Notes: generated by a model not told the origin, from the sequence alone. A stretch of DNA of 64,000 nt from JACDER01 sp963842575 (GCA_963842575.1 CAWJGS010000003.1:19214-83213), one strand, 5' to 3'. Shown: positions 22,681 to 32,193, counted from the stretch's first letter. A program made the numbers and translations.

Positions 22681-25600
22681 GACCTGGTTGTCGACGAAGC
22701 AGACGGAGACGCTGCTGAGCGACGGCGTCACGCTGCCGTTCGTGGTCGACAGGACCGCCTTGTAGCGGAGGTAGCGGAAGCCGTTGAACTGGCTAAGGCT
22801 CGCGCCGCTCGTGGTGAAGTAGGTGCTCCCGGTTCCGTCGGGCCCGACGAAGCTGAACGGGCCGTAGAACGAGTTGCTGGCGGCGACCTGGAACTTGACG
22901 CCCGTGCCGGCGGGCGTCGTCGCCGAAAACGAGAGCGTCGTCCACGTCGGCGCAGCCCCGACGGCCGGGTTCGCGTCCTTGACGGAGGAGACGAACGTCC
23001 CGTCCGAATAGCCGGGATTGACGTATGTGACGAAGTTGAGGTCGCGCCCGCCGGCGTTGGTGTCGGCCGCCCACGTTGAGCCGCTGTTCGACGAGGTGAC
23101 AAACTGCCCGCCCGCGTACGGATTGAAGTTGGAGGATCCCGTCCCGCAGCTGCACGTATACGCGTACGTACCCGTGCGCGCCGCGTTCGCGCGGAAGACG
23201 AACGCGTAACGCGTGCCCGCGGTCAGGGTGATCGGGCTGCTGAACGTGAACGTCTTCAGCCCACCGGCGCCGCCGTCGTTGAAGCCGGCCAGCGTCGCAG
23301 TCGCGAGGTCGGCGCCGGTCGGCACCGGCGTCGTCCCCGTGGTGTTGCGAATCGAGAGCGTTATGGCGGGGTTCGTGCCGCTACAGCCGGAGCAGAAGAG
23401 CTCGACGTCGACCCGAACGAGCTGTCCGGTCACGGTCGGCGTGAACGTCTGCCCGGCCCAGCTCGTGTTGGTGAACCCGAAGCCGGTCGGGTTGACGCTC
23501 GTGTTCTTGGCGTCCGTGTTGTCCGGCTTCGCGAGGACGACGGCCCCCGGGCTTGCGGTCAGGTCGCAGTTCGACGGAACGCCGCGCTGGAACGCGGTCT
23601 GTGTGTTGTCGGTGAAGCAGCCGCTCTGTGCCGCTGCGTTCAAGGTGAAGTTCCTCGTCGCGCCTCCGCCGTTCGGGACGGCGATGCTGCTCGCCGAGGC
23701 CGGATCGAAGCCGGCCTTGGCGGCGATCAGCGAGGGATAGGTTCCCGCGGGAACGGCGAACGCGTAGTTCCCGTTCGAGTCGGTCGTGGCCGTTCGACTG
23801 CCGAGCGTGACGATCGCTCCGGCGATCGGGTTGCTGCCGTCGCTCACCACCCCCGAGAGAGTCCCGTTCCCCACAGTGGTGCAGCCGGGGAACTGGAACG
23901 AGCCGATCCGCGTGTGATGGTCGAGGCCCGTCACGGCGTAGTACTCGTTGGTCTCCCAGAACGTGCAGCCGTTCGGGTCGAGCGCCATTCCGCTGTAGTC
24001 GCCCCAGCGCGAGCAGGCGGAGCTGCCACAGTTTCCCATCTGCGATCCGGTGCCGTCGATCAGCGTCTGCTCGGTCTGATTGAGCGTGTTGATTTGATCG
24101 CCGGCCAGGCGGCCCGCGTACTTGATCTGCGGGTTCGTGGTCGAGTTCGACTTGCTGTAGCCGATCGCCATATCGCCGACGCGATCGACGGCGAGGCTCG
24201 GCATGAACCGGAAGAAGGTATTCGCGCCCTCCGGATCGAACGACTTCCCCTGGATGGTGTTCGCCGCGACGGTGCCGCCGGTGACGTTCGCCTGGTACCA
24301 GCGAACCGTGGCGTTGCCGGTTGTAGGCGCGTTGCAGTTCGTGTTGGTCGCGCTTTCGCCGCGACGCACCGTATGCGAGACCCAAACCGACTCTGTGCCG
24401 CCGATGTTCGAGTACTGCGCCTGAGCCATAGCGCGGATCGAGAGCGTGTCGATGCTGTTCGCCGGAGTCGATGCATTCGGAACGCTCGCGTTCGGCCAAC
24501 AGGTTGGCGCGAGCTGGAGCTCCGGCCCGGTAAACGTCGACGTCGAAACCTTGTCCCAGTCGACCTTGAACTTGTAGATGCTCAGCGCGTTCAGGTACTG
24601 CCATGTCGAGACGAAGTACTCAGGGGAGCCCGCCGGCGGGCTACCGGCTTGGAGCCGCGCGTTCGCCGGGATCACGGTGAAGTCCGAGGCGTCGCCGGCG
24701 AAGTCGACGACCTGCGCAGCGGGCGCGTCCACATACATCTGCTGCTTGTTGATCGCCCACACGTGGAAGCCGGTGTAGGAAGAGCTCGCGCTGTAGCCGA
24801 ACATGTTGGCCGTCATGTAGATCCCGTCCGGCCAGACGCCGAACTTCGGGTAGTCGCCGAGCCCACCTGGAGTCTCGATCGAATAGAAGTTCCAGCCGCC
24901 GGCGACGGGATCGCCCGTCTTCGAGACGGCGAAGCACTGGTAGACGGTCTGAGGGCTGACGTTGCCGCCCGCGTCGAGCTTGAAAGCGAAATCGGTGATG
25001 AACCAGCGATCCTCGAAGCTGTCGTAGAGGACGACGGGGTCGCCGAAATTGTCGGTGTCGCACAAGTTCCCGAACTGCCCTTGACTCATGAACGCGTCGA
25101 ACGTGAAGGCCGCTACGCGGTTGCCGTTCGACTTGTCGTAGATGCCGATCGAGGTATTGATCGTCTGGATGTAGTAGGTCGGACCGACGTCGCCGTTGGT
25201 GTCCGGCGGATGGCCCGCGCCCCAGTTCGCGAAGTCGAGACCCTCGAAAGTCGTGAGCGGCGGAGGCGCGGCCGACGCGCTCGCCGATGACTTCCTCATC
25301 GTCCTTTGGTCGAGCTGCGCCGGCAGCGCACCGGTCGGTGCTGCCAGGGTCGCGTCCGGATCGGCGCCGGCCTCGCCCCTGGGCTCTCCAGGCGCCGGGT
25401 GCTCCGGTCGTTCGCGCTTGATCACGGTGCTCCGGAGCCTTCGGGCGTCGAAGACGGCGCTGTGCGCCCTCGTCAAATGGAGCTGCTTGGGCTTCTTCGT
25501 CTTCCGAGGCGGCGGGTTCGCGCGGTCGGCGACGCCGGCGCGCGGGCGCGCCACGGAGCCCGGCTCGCCCTGCATCGACAGCCCTGTGCCCAACGTATGG

Positions 25601-25719
25601 AGAAGGCGCTCGTTGGCACTTTGGTGTGAATGGGCCGCCAACGGCACCACCAGCGCAACGCCTACCAGCGTGACCAGCGCGACGATTCGCGCCTTGTCGT
25701 GACGGAGCAGCGTTCTCAT
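21035..25719 (-). pseudogene. very large secreted repeat protein (about 1560 residues), frameshift near the C-terminus
   Basis: A basic N-terminus and hydrophobic helix (KARIVALVTLVGVALVVPLA) mark a signal peptide. Residues 170-640 form a large beta-rich domain (DFANWGAGHPPDTNGDVGPT, then RWGDYSGMALDPNGCTFWET) that is seen in big secreted proteins and may be a propeller. Next come a carboxypeptidase-regulatory-like domain (GTLSGVVSDGSNPIAGAIVT), a beta-sandwich region, and four C-terminal repeats. The frame breaks at about 21120; the +1 frame continues the fourth repeat (QTWQTLEKSSSAGTLTLLAS) to a TAG at 21035. No LPXTG or anchor is visible. Probable adhesin or surface polymer; function unknown. 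Confidence 0.8.
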
Positions 25720-25851
25720 TTCCTCAGTTCGGTGGTCACGACGCGCGAGGGCACGCGAGGATGCCCGGTGCCAACGCGCATCGAACCCCCTCCCCCATTC
25801 GCTGACTGGATTTGCGAAACCGCACCATGCAGTGTAGGCCTATTTCTGGCT

Positions 25852-25884
25852 AGGAGCGGCTCCTGTAGTGCTGCGTTCTATACA
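25852..25884 (+). promoter_or_regulatory. lipA promoter region: palindrome and -10, near-leaderless
   Basis: AGGAGC-G-GCTCCT (25852-25864) is a perfect palindrome that could be an operator. TATACA at 25879-25884 is a good -10; it ends 10 bases before the lipA ATG, so the leader would be only a few bases. No Shine-Dalgarno site is seen before lipA. The 175-base gap back to the divergent surface-protein gene holds no other feature I can name. Confidence 0.45.
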
Positions 25885-25894
25885 TTCAGCTCGA

Positions 25895-26815
25895 ATGCAG
25901 ACGTCGCTGCCAGTGGCCGGGCGGCCGCGCCGCCCCGAGTGGATGAAGGTGCGCGCGCCGAGCGCGGACTCGCGCTACGCCGAGGTCAAGCAGCTCATCC
26001 ACGGAAACGGCCTGCACACGATCTGCGAGGAGGCGCGGTGTCCGAACATCGCCGAGTGCTGGGGGCGGGGGACGGCGACGTTCCAGATCCTCGGCGACAC
26101 GTGCACGCGCGCGTGCCGCTACTGCTACGTCCACTCGGGCAAGCCCGACGGGCCGCCGGATCCGCTCGAGCCCCTGCGGCTCGCCGCGAGCGCCGAGCGG
26201 ATGGGTCTCCACCACGTGGTCGTCACGTCGGTCGACCGCGACGATCTCGAGGACCGCGGAGCCGGGCATTACGCGGCGACGATCCGCGCGCTCAAGGCAA
26301 AGCTGCCGGACGCCTCCGTCGAGGTGCTGACGCCGGACTTCCTCGACCGCGAAGAGGAGTCGCTCCGCACCGTGCTCGCCGCCCGCCCCGAGGTGTTCAA
26401 CCACAACATCGAGACCGTCCGCCGCCTGCACGCGCGGATGCGCGGCGCGAAGGCCTCCTACGACAAGGCGCTCTGGCTGCTGCAGCGCGCCAAGGAGATC
26501 GCGGACTACCCGGTGCTGACCAAGTCCGGGATCATCGTCGGCCTCGGCGAGACGAACGACGAGGTGGTCGAGACGATGCGCGACTTGCGCGCGCACGGCG
26601 TGGACGTCGTGACGATCGGCCAGTACCTGCAGCCGTCACCGAAGCACGCGACGATCGACCGCTGGGTGCACCCCGACGAGTTCCGCTGGTTCCGCGAGCA
26701 AGGCGAGGCGCTCGGCTTCGGCTCCGTGTTCTCGGGGCCGCTCGTGCGCTCGAGCTACCGCGCAGACGAACAGCGCCACGCCGCCGAGACCGGCCGCGGC
26801 GCGGTCGCGTACTAG
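25895..26815 (+). CDS. lipA: lipoyl synthase LipA (radical SAM)
   Basis: The 306-residue enzyme inserts two sulfurs into octanoylated lipoyl domains. Cys residues of the auxiliary cluster are in CEEARCPNIAEC (CX4CX5C), the radical-SAM cluster is in CTRACRYC, and the C-terminal RSSY motif (VRSSYRADE) supplies the serine ligand. ATG 25895 was preferred over a GTG nine codons upstream because the promoter -10 at 25879-25884 would lie inside that longer version. The stop sits in a 14-base palindrome (26807-26820). lipB is 5.5 kb upstream, separated by the leftward surface-protein gene. Confidence 0.95.
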   Translation: MQTSLPVAGRPRRPEWMKVRAPSADSRYAEVKQLIHGNGLHTICEEARCPNIAECWGRGTATFQILGDTCTRACRYCYVHSGKPDGPPDPLEPLRLAASAERMGLHHVVVTSVDRDDLEDRGAGHYAATIRALKAKLPDASVEVLTPDFLDREEESLRTVLAARPEVFNHNIETVRRLHARMRGAKASYDKALWLLQRAKEIADYPVLTKSGIIVGLGETNDEVVETMRDLRAHGVDVVTIGQYLQPSPKHATIDRWVHPDEFRWFREQGEALGFGSVFSGPLVRSSYRADEQRHAAETGRGAVAY

Positions 26816-26829
26816 TACGCTTCGAGACG

Positions 26830-27051
26830 ATGGGAATCTTTCACAAGATCAGCTCCTGGTGGAACAAGGACAGGACCGAGCTCTCGGACGAAGAGGGGTC
26901 GATGACGCAGGCGGAGCGGGACGTGGCCGAAGAGGACTACGAGTCTCGCAAGGAGGACATCCGCGTCCAGGACCAGTACGCCTCGGGCGCCGGTGCCCCG
27001 GCCTCGACTTCGAGCGCGACTCCGAAGGTCCGCCGAAGTACTGAGGACTAG
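26830..27051 (+). CDS. small acidic protein of unknown function
   Basis: The 73-residue product starts MGIFHKISSWWNKDR and is followed by an acidic helix (EEGSMTQAERDVAEEDYESR) and a flexible tail. It lies 14 bases after lipA on the same strand. At about 26998 the +1 frame would give an alternative end, PGLDFERDSEGPPKY then stop, that looks more like a conserved C-terminus than the present ASTSSATPKVRRSTED, so a frameshift is suspected. Function not recognised. The end overlaps fumC by four bases, convergently. Confidence 0.55.
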   Translation: MGIFHKISSWWNKDRTELSDEEGSMTQAERDVAEEDYESRKEDIRVQDQYASGAGAPASTSSATPKVRRSTED

Positions 27052-28373
27052 GCGTGCGGCCGGGCCATGGCCCGGTAATCCAGCGCCTTGTCGAGTGTCT
27101 CCTCGTCGACGCCCGCGTCGCGCGCGACCTCGCGCAGCGACCGGCCTGAGGCCGCGGCTTCCTTGACGATCTCCGACGCCTTGTCGTAGCCGATGTACGG
27201 ATTGAGCGCGGTGGCGGCCGACAGCGTCAGCTCGGCGTAGTGCTCGAGCTGGTCGCGGTTCGCCTCGATCCCGTCGATGCACTTGTCGGCGAAGACGCTC
27301 GCTGCGGCGCCGAGGAGGCGAATCGAGTCGAGGAGGTTGCGGGCGATCACGGGGACGAAGACGTTCAGCTCGAAGTGGCCCTGCATCGCGCCGGCGGTGA
27401 TGGCAGCGTCGTTGCCGATCACCTGGACGGCAACCTGCGTCACGACCTCGGGGATGACCGGGTTGACCTTCCCCGGCATGATCGAGCTCCCTTTCTGCAG
27501 CTCCGGGAGCCGCAGCTCGGCGAGCCCGGCGCGAGGGCCGGACCCCATCAGCCGGATGTCGTTCGCGATCTTCGTGAGCGAGACGGCGACGACCTTGAGC
27601 GCGCCGGAGGCCTCGACCAGCGCGTCGCGCGCGGCCTGCGACTCGAAGGGATCGGCGGGCGGAAGGATGCGGAGGCCGGTCTCGTCGGACAGCCGGCGGC
27701 GCACCTTCGAGGCGAACTCGGGATGCGTGTTGAGCCCGGTACCGACGGCGGTACCCCCGAGCGGGACCTGCGCGACGCGATCGAGCGTCGACTCGACCCG
27801 CGCGCTGCCCTGCCGGATCTGCGCCGCATAGCCGCCGAACTCCTGGCCGAGCGTGACCGGGACCGCGTCCATGAGGTGGGTGCGGCCGGACTTGACGATG
27901 TCGGCGAACTCAATCGCCTTCTCCTCCAGCGACTCGGCCAGCTGGTCGAGCGCGGGGAGCAGCCTGTGCGTCAGCTCGTCGAGCGCGGCGAGGTGGACGG
28001 CAGTGGGGAAGACGTCGTTCGACGACTGACCCATGTTCACGTCGTCGTTCGCGTGGACGTCGTCGCCCGCGAGCGCGGCGATGACCTCGTTCGCGTTCAT
28101 GTTGGACGACGTTCCCGAGCCGGTCTGGAAGACGTCGAGCGGGAACTGGTCGTCGAGCTCGCCGGCGGCGATGCGGTCGCCGGCCGCGGCGATGCGCTCT
28201 GCCTTGTCCGCGTCCAGCAGTCCCAGCTCCGCGTTCACGCGGGCGGCGGCGGCCTTGATCCGGCCGAGCCAGCGCGCGACGGGTGCGGGAATCGGCTCGC
28301 CGGAGACGGGGAAGTTCTCGATCGCCTTGCGGGTTTCCGGGCCCCAGAGCTCCTGTCGCTCTTCGACGCTCAC
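27048..28373 (-). CDS. fumC: class II fumarate hydratase
   Basis: A 441-residue fumarase/aspartase-family enzyme that interconverts fumarate and malate in the TCA cycle. It has TGSGTSSNMNANEVIA, SSNDVFPTAVHLAALDE, the catalytic SGRTHLMDAVPVTLGQE, and the signature GSSIMPGKVNPVIPE (catalytic Ser loop). The flanking GxxLNTHPEF favours fumarase over aspartase. It is the last gene of a leftward cluster; its ATG at 28373 overlaps the DUF4037 stop (ATGA), so they are co-translated. Confidence 0.95.
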   Translation of the reverse strand: MSVEERQELWGPETRKAIENFPVSGEPIPAPVARWLGRIKAAAARVNAELGLLDADKAERIAAAGDRIAAGELDDQFPLDVFQTGSGTSSNMNANEVIAALAGDDVHANDDVNMGQSSNDVFPTAVHLAALDELTHRLLPALDQLAESLEEKAIEFADIVKSGRTHLMDAVPVTLGQEFGGYAAQIRQGSARVESTLDRVAQVPLGGTAVGTGLNTHPEFASKVRRRLSDETGLRILPPADPFESQAARDALVEASGALKVVAVSLTKIANDIRLMGSGPRAGLAELRLPELQKGSSIMPGKVNPVIPEVVTQVAVQVIGNDAAITAGAMQGHFELNVFVPVIARNLLDSIRLLGAAASVFADKCIDGIEANRDQLEHYAELTLSAATALNPYIGYDKASEIVKEAAASGRSLREVARDAGVDEETLDKALDYRAMARPHA

Positions 28374-29380
28374 GGTTCGAGTCTACTGCCGAGCTTGCGG
28401 GCAAGCACCGGGTCGCTGAGGACGTCGGTCGAGTCGCTCCACTGGTCGATGCCGCCGATCAGCGGGAGCGTGCGGAGCCACTCGTCTTCGACGCGCGCGA
28501 GGCAGGCGTCGGCGAAGCGCGCGGAGCCGATGACGCGAAACGGCCGCGCGTGGAAGAGGCGGACGGTCGGATCGATCTCCTCCGTCAGGCCGAGCGCGTT
28601 GTGTCGCCGGGCCACGGCCTCGAACGCCTCCACCAGGGCTTCCTCCCGCGTGGGGAAGTCGGTCGCGGCAGTCGCGCGCTCGAGCGGCGGCCCCACCTCA
28701 CTCGCCGCGTCGAGCTCCTTGAACGCCGTGCCGAACCACTTCGGGTACGGCGCGTAGCGCCGTTCGAGGAGGAAGCAGAGTCGCATCAGATCGCGCGCGA
28801 GCCTGGCGGCGAGCACGCGCGAGCCGAGCTCGTCGCCGACCTCGGCCGTCCGTCCGACGAACGGCTCTTCCTGGTCGAGACGCCGCCACTGGGCGGCCAG
28901 CAGCCAGAGCCAGACGTCGTGCGGGTACCACGCGAGCTCGGCCCGGAGGGGCTCGAGCTCACCCAGGCCGTCGTGGAAGACCGGGCCGACGGTGATCTCG
29001 AGCAAGAGCTGCTGCGGAGTCGTCAGCCAGTCGCGCGTCGCGATGCCGCGGCGTGGATCGAAGCCAAGCCTTGCGTGGAGCCACGCGCCGAGCGGTGTGA
29101 CGTCGACGCGATGCCGGACCGCGTGGTCATCCCAGCCGTAGCGAACGGGCCACCCCCGGAACGTCTCCGGAAGCTCCGGCTCGAGGTCCAGCTTCGACTC
29201 GGTGAAGATCTGCAGCCGCGGTCCCCAGCCGTGGTCGGTCGAGCGTTCCGTGTCGTAGCCGAGGACGTCCGAGCCGTAGCCGAGGAACGCGGCGGAGTGG
29301 GGCACGTCGCCGACGATCCCGGCGACGACCTCCTCGTAGAACGCACGGGCGAGCTCCGCGCCCGGAAGGAACTCAGGCAC
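28370..29380 (-). CDS. DUF4037 nucleotidyltransferase-like protein
   Basis: The 336-residue protein matches DUF4037. An N-terminal nucleotidyltransferase-like motif, YGSDVLGYDTERSTDHGWGP, has the Gly-Ser and acidic residues of that fold. A helical C-terminal half follows (LARDLMRLCFLLERRYAPYP, EALVEAFEAVARRHNALGL). Family role is unknown; some members sit next to kinase-like genes, as here, where a broken APH-fold gene lies directly upstream. It overlaps fumC by four bases at its 3' end and the APH gene by eight at its 5' end. Confidence 0.85.
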   Translation of the reverse strand: MPEFLPGAELARAFYEEVVAGIVGDVPHSAAFLGYGSDVLGYDTERSTDHGWGPRLQIFTESKLDLEPELPETFRGWPVRYGWDDHAVRHRVDVTPLGAWLHARLGFDPRRGIATRDWLTTPQQLLLEITVGPVFHDGLGELEPLRAELAWYPHDVWLWLLAAQWRRLDQEEPFVGRTAEVGDELGSRVLAARLARDLMRLCFLLERRYAPYPKWFGTAFKELDAASEVGPPLERATAATDFPTREEALVEAFEAVARRHNALGLTEEIDPTVRLFHARPFRVIGSARFADACLARVEDEWLRTLPLIGGIDQWSDSTDVLSDPVLARKLGSRLEP

Positions 29381-30219
29381 TGATCCGCCTCGCGAGGTAA
29401 CCCTCGAGCTCCGGCAGCGGATCGGTCACGCCGAGCTGGTGGAACCAGATCCACAGCTCGAGCAGAGTGGTCGACGACGTACAGGTCGAACGCCTCGCGC
29501 CAGTCGGCGCGCAGCGGCCCGTACCCCTCGAGCAGCGCGTGCGAGCGTCTCGTCGCTCCGGCCGTCCGAGAACGCCCACGCCTTGGCGAGGTCGAAGATC
29601 GGATCGGCCGCGACGGCGTTCTCCCAGTCGATGAGTCCCGTAATGCGTCCGTTCTCGACCAGGACGTTGGCGTCGTGCGCGTCGTTGTGGCAGAGGACGG
29701 CCGTCTCACAGCCCTGCGAAGGCCCCCTCGCGCTCGGCGAAGTGGCGCTCCAGTGAGTCGCGCAGCTCCGGCGGGCCGCTGCCGCACCTTCCGCTCGATC
29801 CGCCGGCGCATGTACTCGAGGTTCGTGGCTACCGGGCTGGTCACGCGGGTCTCGATGTAGCCGAAGCTGTCGAACGCGATCGCGTGCAGCTGGCGCAGGA
29901 GAAGGCCGAGTTGCCGGCTGACCGCGATCGGGTCGTCACCGGTGAAGCGTGCGGGCCGGCCGGGCAGCCGCGTCATCACGAGAATGCCCTGAGTCGTGTA
30001 GACGATCTCGGGTACGGGCACACGGCCCGCGACCAGCTCGAGGAGGAAGACCTCCTTCTCCAGCTTCCAGCTCAGCTCGCCGCGGTAGACCTTGAGCACG
30101 AGACGGCGTCCATCCGCGGTCTCCAGTCCGTAGTTGGCGTGGACTTCGCCGCCGTCGAGCGGCTCGATGGCGGTCAGCTCCATCTGGGGCAGAAGCTGCC
30201 GCGCAGCTTCGACGTCCAC
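29373..30219 (-). pseudogene. APH-family phosphotransferase with several frameshifts
   Basis: From GTG 30219 the first frame gives VDVEAARQLLPQMELTAIEP, the N-lobe (RRLVLKVYRGELSWKLEKEV) and a long helical region (LGLLLRQLHAIAFDSFGYIE). Homology then hops frames: PPELRDSLERHFAEREGAFA (about 29780-29720), then TAVLCHNDAHDANVLVENGR and LIDWENAVAADPIFDLAKAW with the intact catalytic HND and metal Asp, then LLEGYGPLRADWREAFDLY, and last LELWIWFHQLGVTDPLPELE. At least four shifts in 500 bases. Real decay or poor sequence; the protein would otherwise be about 280 residues. The start shares a base with the upstream reductase stop. Confidence 0.7.
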
Positions 30220-31229
30220 TAGTCCGTCGAGTACTTCGGCTGGACCTTCTCGCCGCGGATCGAGGCGACTGCGTTGTTGGCCGCGATGGCGGCCTCGCCC
30301 ATCCCGATGGTGATGAGCGTGATCTTCCCCTCGTACCCGGCCACGTCGCCCGCGGCGTAGACGCCGGGGAGGTTCGTCAGGCAGGTCATCGGGTCGATGC
30401 GAATCTGGCGCTTCCCCTCCAACTCCAGGCCCCACTCGGCGATCGCGCCGAGGTGCGAGTGGAAGCCGAGCAGCGTGATGAGCGCGTCGCAGTCCACCTG
30501 CTCCGTCTCGCTGGTGTTCGTGTTTTCCACCGTTACTGCCTGGATCTGTCCGTCGCCATGGATCTCGCGCACCTCGTACGGCGTGAGGATCCGGACCTGG
30601 CCCTTCTCCTCCAGCTCGCGTGCCTCGTTCAGCGAGGACTCGAGTGCGCGGAACCGGTCACGGCGGTGGATGAGCGCGATCGGATGCGCGGCGGTGTCCT
30701 GCAGGCCGAGCGTCCAGTCGAGCGCCGAGTCGCCGCCGCCGATGATGATGCAGCGCGCACCGCGGAAGACCTCCTTCTCGCGCACGAAGTAGTGGAGCCC
30801 CCGGCCCTCCCACTCGTCGATCCCGTCGATGACGAGCTTGCGAGGCTCGAACGCTCCGTGGCCGGCGGTGATGATCAGCGCGCGCGAGAGGTACGGGCCG
30901 CCCTTGTTGGTCGAGACCGAGAGCAGCTCCTCGCCGTTCTGGTTGATCCGCTCGAGCGTCTGCACCTCCTCGCCCAGGTGCACCTGCGCGCCGTACTGGA
31001 GGCCCTGCTCGGCGCAGCGGTCGACGAGCTCCTGGGCCAGGATCTTCGGATAGCCGGCGACGTCGTAGACGTGCTTCTCCGGATACACGGCCGCCACCTG
31101 CCCGCCGAGCTGCTCGAGGCTCTCGACGATGCGGACTGTGGCGTCGCGGTGGCCCGCGTAGTACGCGGCAGCAAGCCCGCTCGGGCCTGCGCCGAGAATG
31201 GTGATGTCGACGACGGAGTCCGTAGACAG
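30219..31229 (-). CDS. ferredoxin/flavodoxin-NADP+ reductase, thioredoxin-reductase-like
   Basis: The protein has two dinucleotide-binding folds. An FAD site (VVDITILGAGPSGLAAAYYA) opens it, an NAD(P)-site RCIIIGGGDSALDWTLGL lies mid-protein, and GVYAAGDVAGYEGK near the end completes FAD binding. The redox CxxC of thioredoxin reductase is absent, so it belongs with TrxR-like ferredoxin-NADP reductases. The FAD motif lies upstream of the first ATG (31097), so translation must start earlier; the only candidate codon is CTG 31229 (then STDSVVDITILG), giving 336 residues. It lies 4 bases after the Fe-S carrier gene. Confidence 0.85.
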   Translation of the reverse strand: MSTDSVVDITILGAGPSGLAAAYYAGHRDATVRIVESLEQLGGQVAAVYPEKHVYDVAGYPKILAQELVDRCAEQGLQYGAQVHLGEEVQTLERINQNGEELLSVSTNKGGPYLSRALIITAGHGAFEPRKLVIDGIDEWEGRGLHYFVREKEVFRGARCIIIGGGDSALDWTLGLQDTAAHPIALIHRRDRFRALESSLNEARELEEKGQVRILTPYEVREIHGDGQIQAVTVENTNTSETEQVDCDALITLLGFHSHLGAIAEWGLELEGKRQIRIDPMTCLTNLPGVYAAGDVAGYEGKITLITIGMGEAAIAANNAVASIRGEKVQPKYSTD

Positions 31230-31233
31230 GACT

Positions 31234-31638
31234 CTAGTGGGAGCAGCCGGAGCCGCAGCCGCCGGCGGTGTCGGCGGGCGCTTCGCCCTCCTCCACCTGG
31301 AACGAGTGCCCGCAGCCGCAGGAGGCGGAGACGTTCGGATTGTCGATCTTGAAGCCGGACTCCTGCAGGCCGTTCAGGAAGTCGATCGTCGCGCCCTGGA
31401 GGTACGGCGCGCTGTACGGATCGACGACGACCTCGACGCCGTGCATGTTCAGCTCGAGGTCGCCCTCCTGGGCTCCCCGATCGAAGCCGAGCGCGTACTC
31501 GAAGCCGGAGCAGCCGCCGCCCTGGACGGCGACGCGCAGAACCGCGACCTCGTTCTCCTCGGCCATCAGCTGCTTGATCTTGTCCGCAGCCGCCTCGGTG
31601 AGCGTGATCACGGTGTCGGAACGCTCGATCGTTGCCAT
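31234..31638 (-). CDS. A-type iron-sulfur carrier (IscA/ErpA family)
   Basis: The 134-residue protein has the HesB/IscA fold: VITLTEAAADKIKQLMAEE, then the first cluster ligand in VQGGGCSGFEYALGF and the C-terminal pair in NPNVSASCGCGHSF. It passes Fe-S clusters to client enzymes; LipA and complex I in this window are such clients. It carries a 20-residue extension ending GGCGSGCSH with two more cysteines and a histidine that could bind metal or cluster. The start is 180 bases from divergent nuoA. The TGTTACAAA element lies 84 bases upstream of the ATG. Confidence 0.93.
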   Translation of the reverse strand: MATIERSDTVITLTEAAADKIKQLMAEENEVAVLRVAVQGGGCSGFEYALGFDRGAQEGDLELNMHGVEVVVDPYSAPYLQGATIDFLNGLQESGFKIDNPNVSASCGCGHSFQVEEGEAPADTAGGCGSGCSH

Positions 31639-31721
31639 GCGGCCATGGTAGCAACGTGCTCTGTCAGCGAATTCGAAAGCTGGCCCGCGCCACAGGTGGC
31701 GGCCTCACTCCGCACGGAGAC

Positions 31722-31730
31722 TTTGTAACA
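31722..31730 (-). promoter_or_regulatory. probable extended -10 for the Fe-S carrier operon
   Basis: On the leftward strand this reads TGTTACAAA, identical to the element before groES. Transcription would start near 31715 and leave a leader of about 77 bases before the carrier ATG. The opposite-strand nuoA promoter must lie in the remaining 31731-31805; TGCTAACGT at 31784-31792 is a possible extended -10 for nuo. Confidence 0.4.
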
Positions 31731-31818
31731 CCGAGTTCTAGCACCGTTGAGCCGTTTTCCGGCTCGCTCGTGCCGCCTTTGCTAACGTCCGATTCCGGTC
31801 GGAGAAGGAAGGGTGGAA

Positions 31819-32193
31819 GTGCTCGGCGCGACTGTCGACAAGTGGCTCCCGTTCCTCATCTACGGGCTGTTCGCGCTCGCGATCCCGACCTCGTTGATCG
31901 TGCTCTCGTTCGTCCTGTCGACGCCCCCGAGTAAGCGCCTACGCGCGCGCACGATCCCCTTCGAGTCCGGCGTGTCGACCGGGCCGCTGCCGCAGCAGCG
32001 CTTCACGATCAGCTTCTACCTGACGGCGATGCTCTTCATCGTCTTCGACATCGAGATCGTCTTCCTGTACCCGCTCGCGGTGCAGCTGCACGCCCTCGGC
32101 TGGTTCGGCTTCTCCGAGCTGGCGTTCTTCATTCTCATCCTCGCCCTGGCGTACGTGTACGTCTGGCGGAAGGGAGCACTCGAGTGGCGGTGA
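31819..32193 (+). CDS. nuoA: NADH-quinone oxidoreductase subunit A
   Basis: First gene of a complete 14-subunit complex I operon. The 124-residue membrane protein has three helices and the NuoA signatures PFESGVSTGPLPQQRF and FIVFDIEIVFLYPLAVQL. GTG 31819 was preferred over GTG 31813 because AGGAAG (31807-31812) is then six bases upstream. NuoA holds the quinone-channel loop with NuoD and NuoH. The end overlaps nuoB by ten bases. Confidence 0.93.
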   Translation: MLGATVDKWLPFLIYGLFALAIPTSLIVLSFVLSTPPSKRLRARTIPFESGVSTGPLPQQRFTISFYLTAMLFIVFDIEIVFLYPLAVQLHALGWFGFSELAFFILILALAYVYVWRKGALEWR

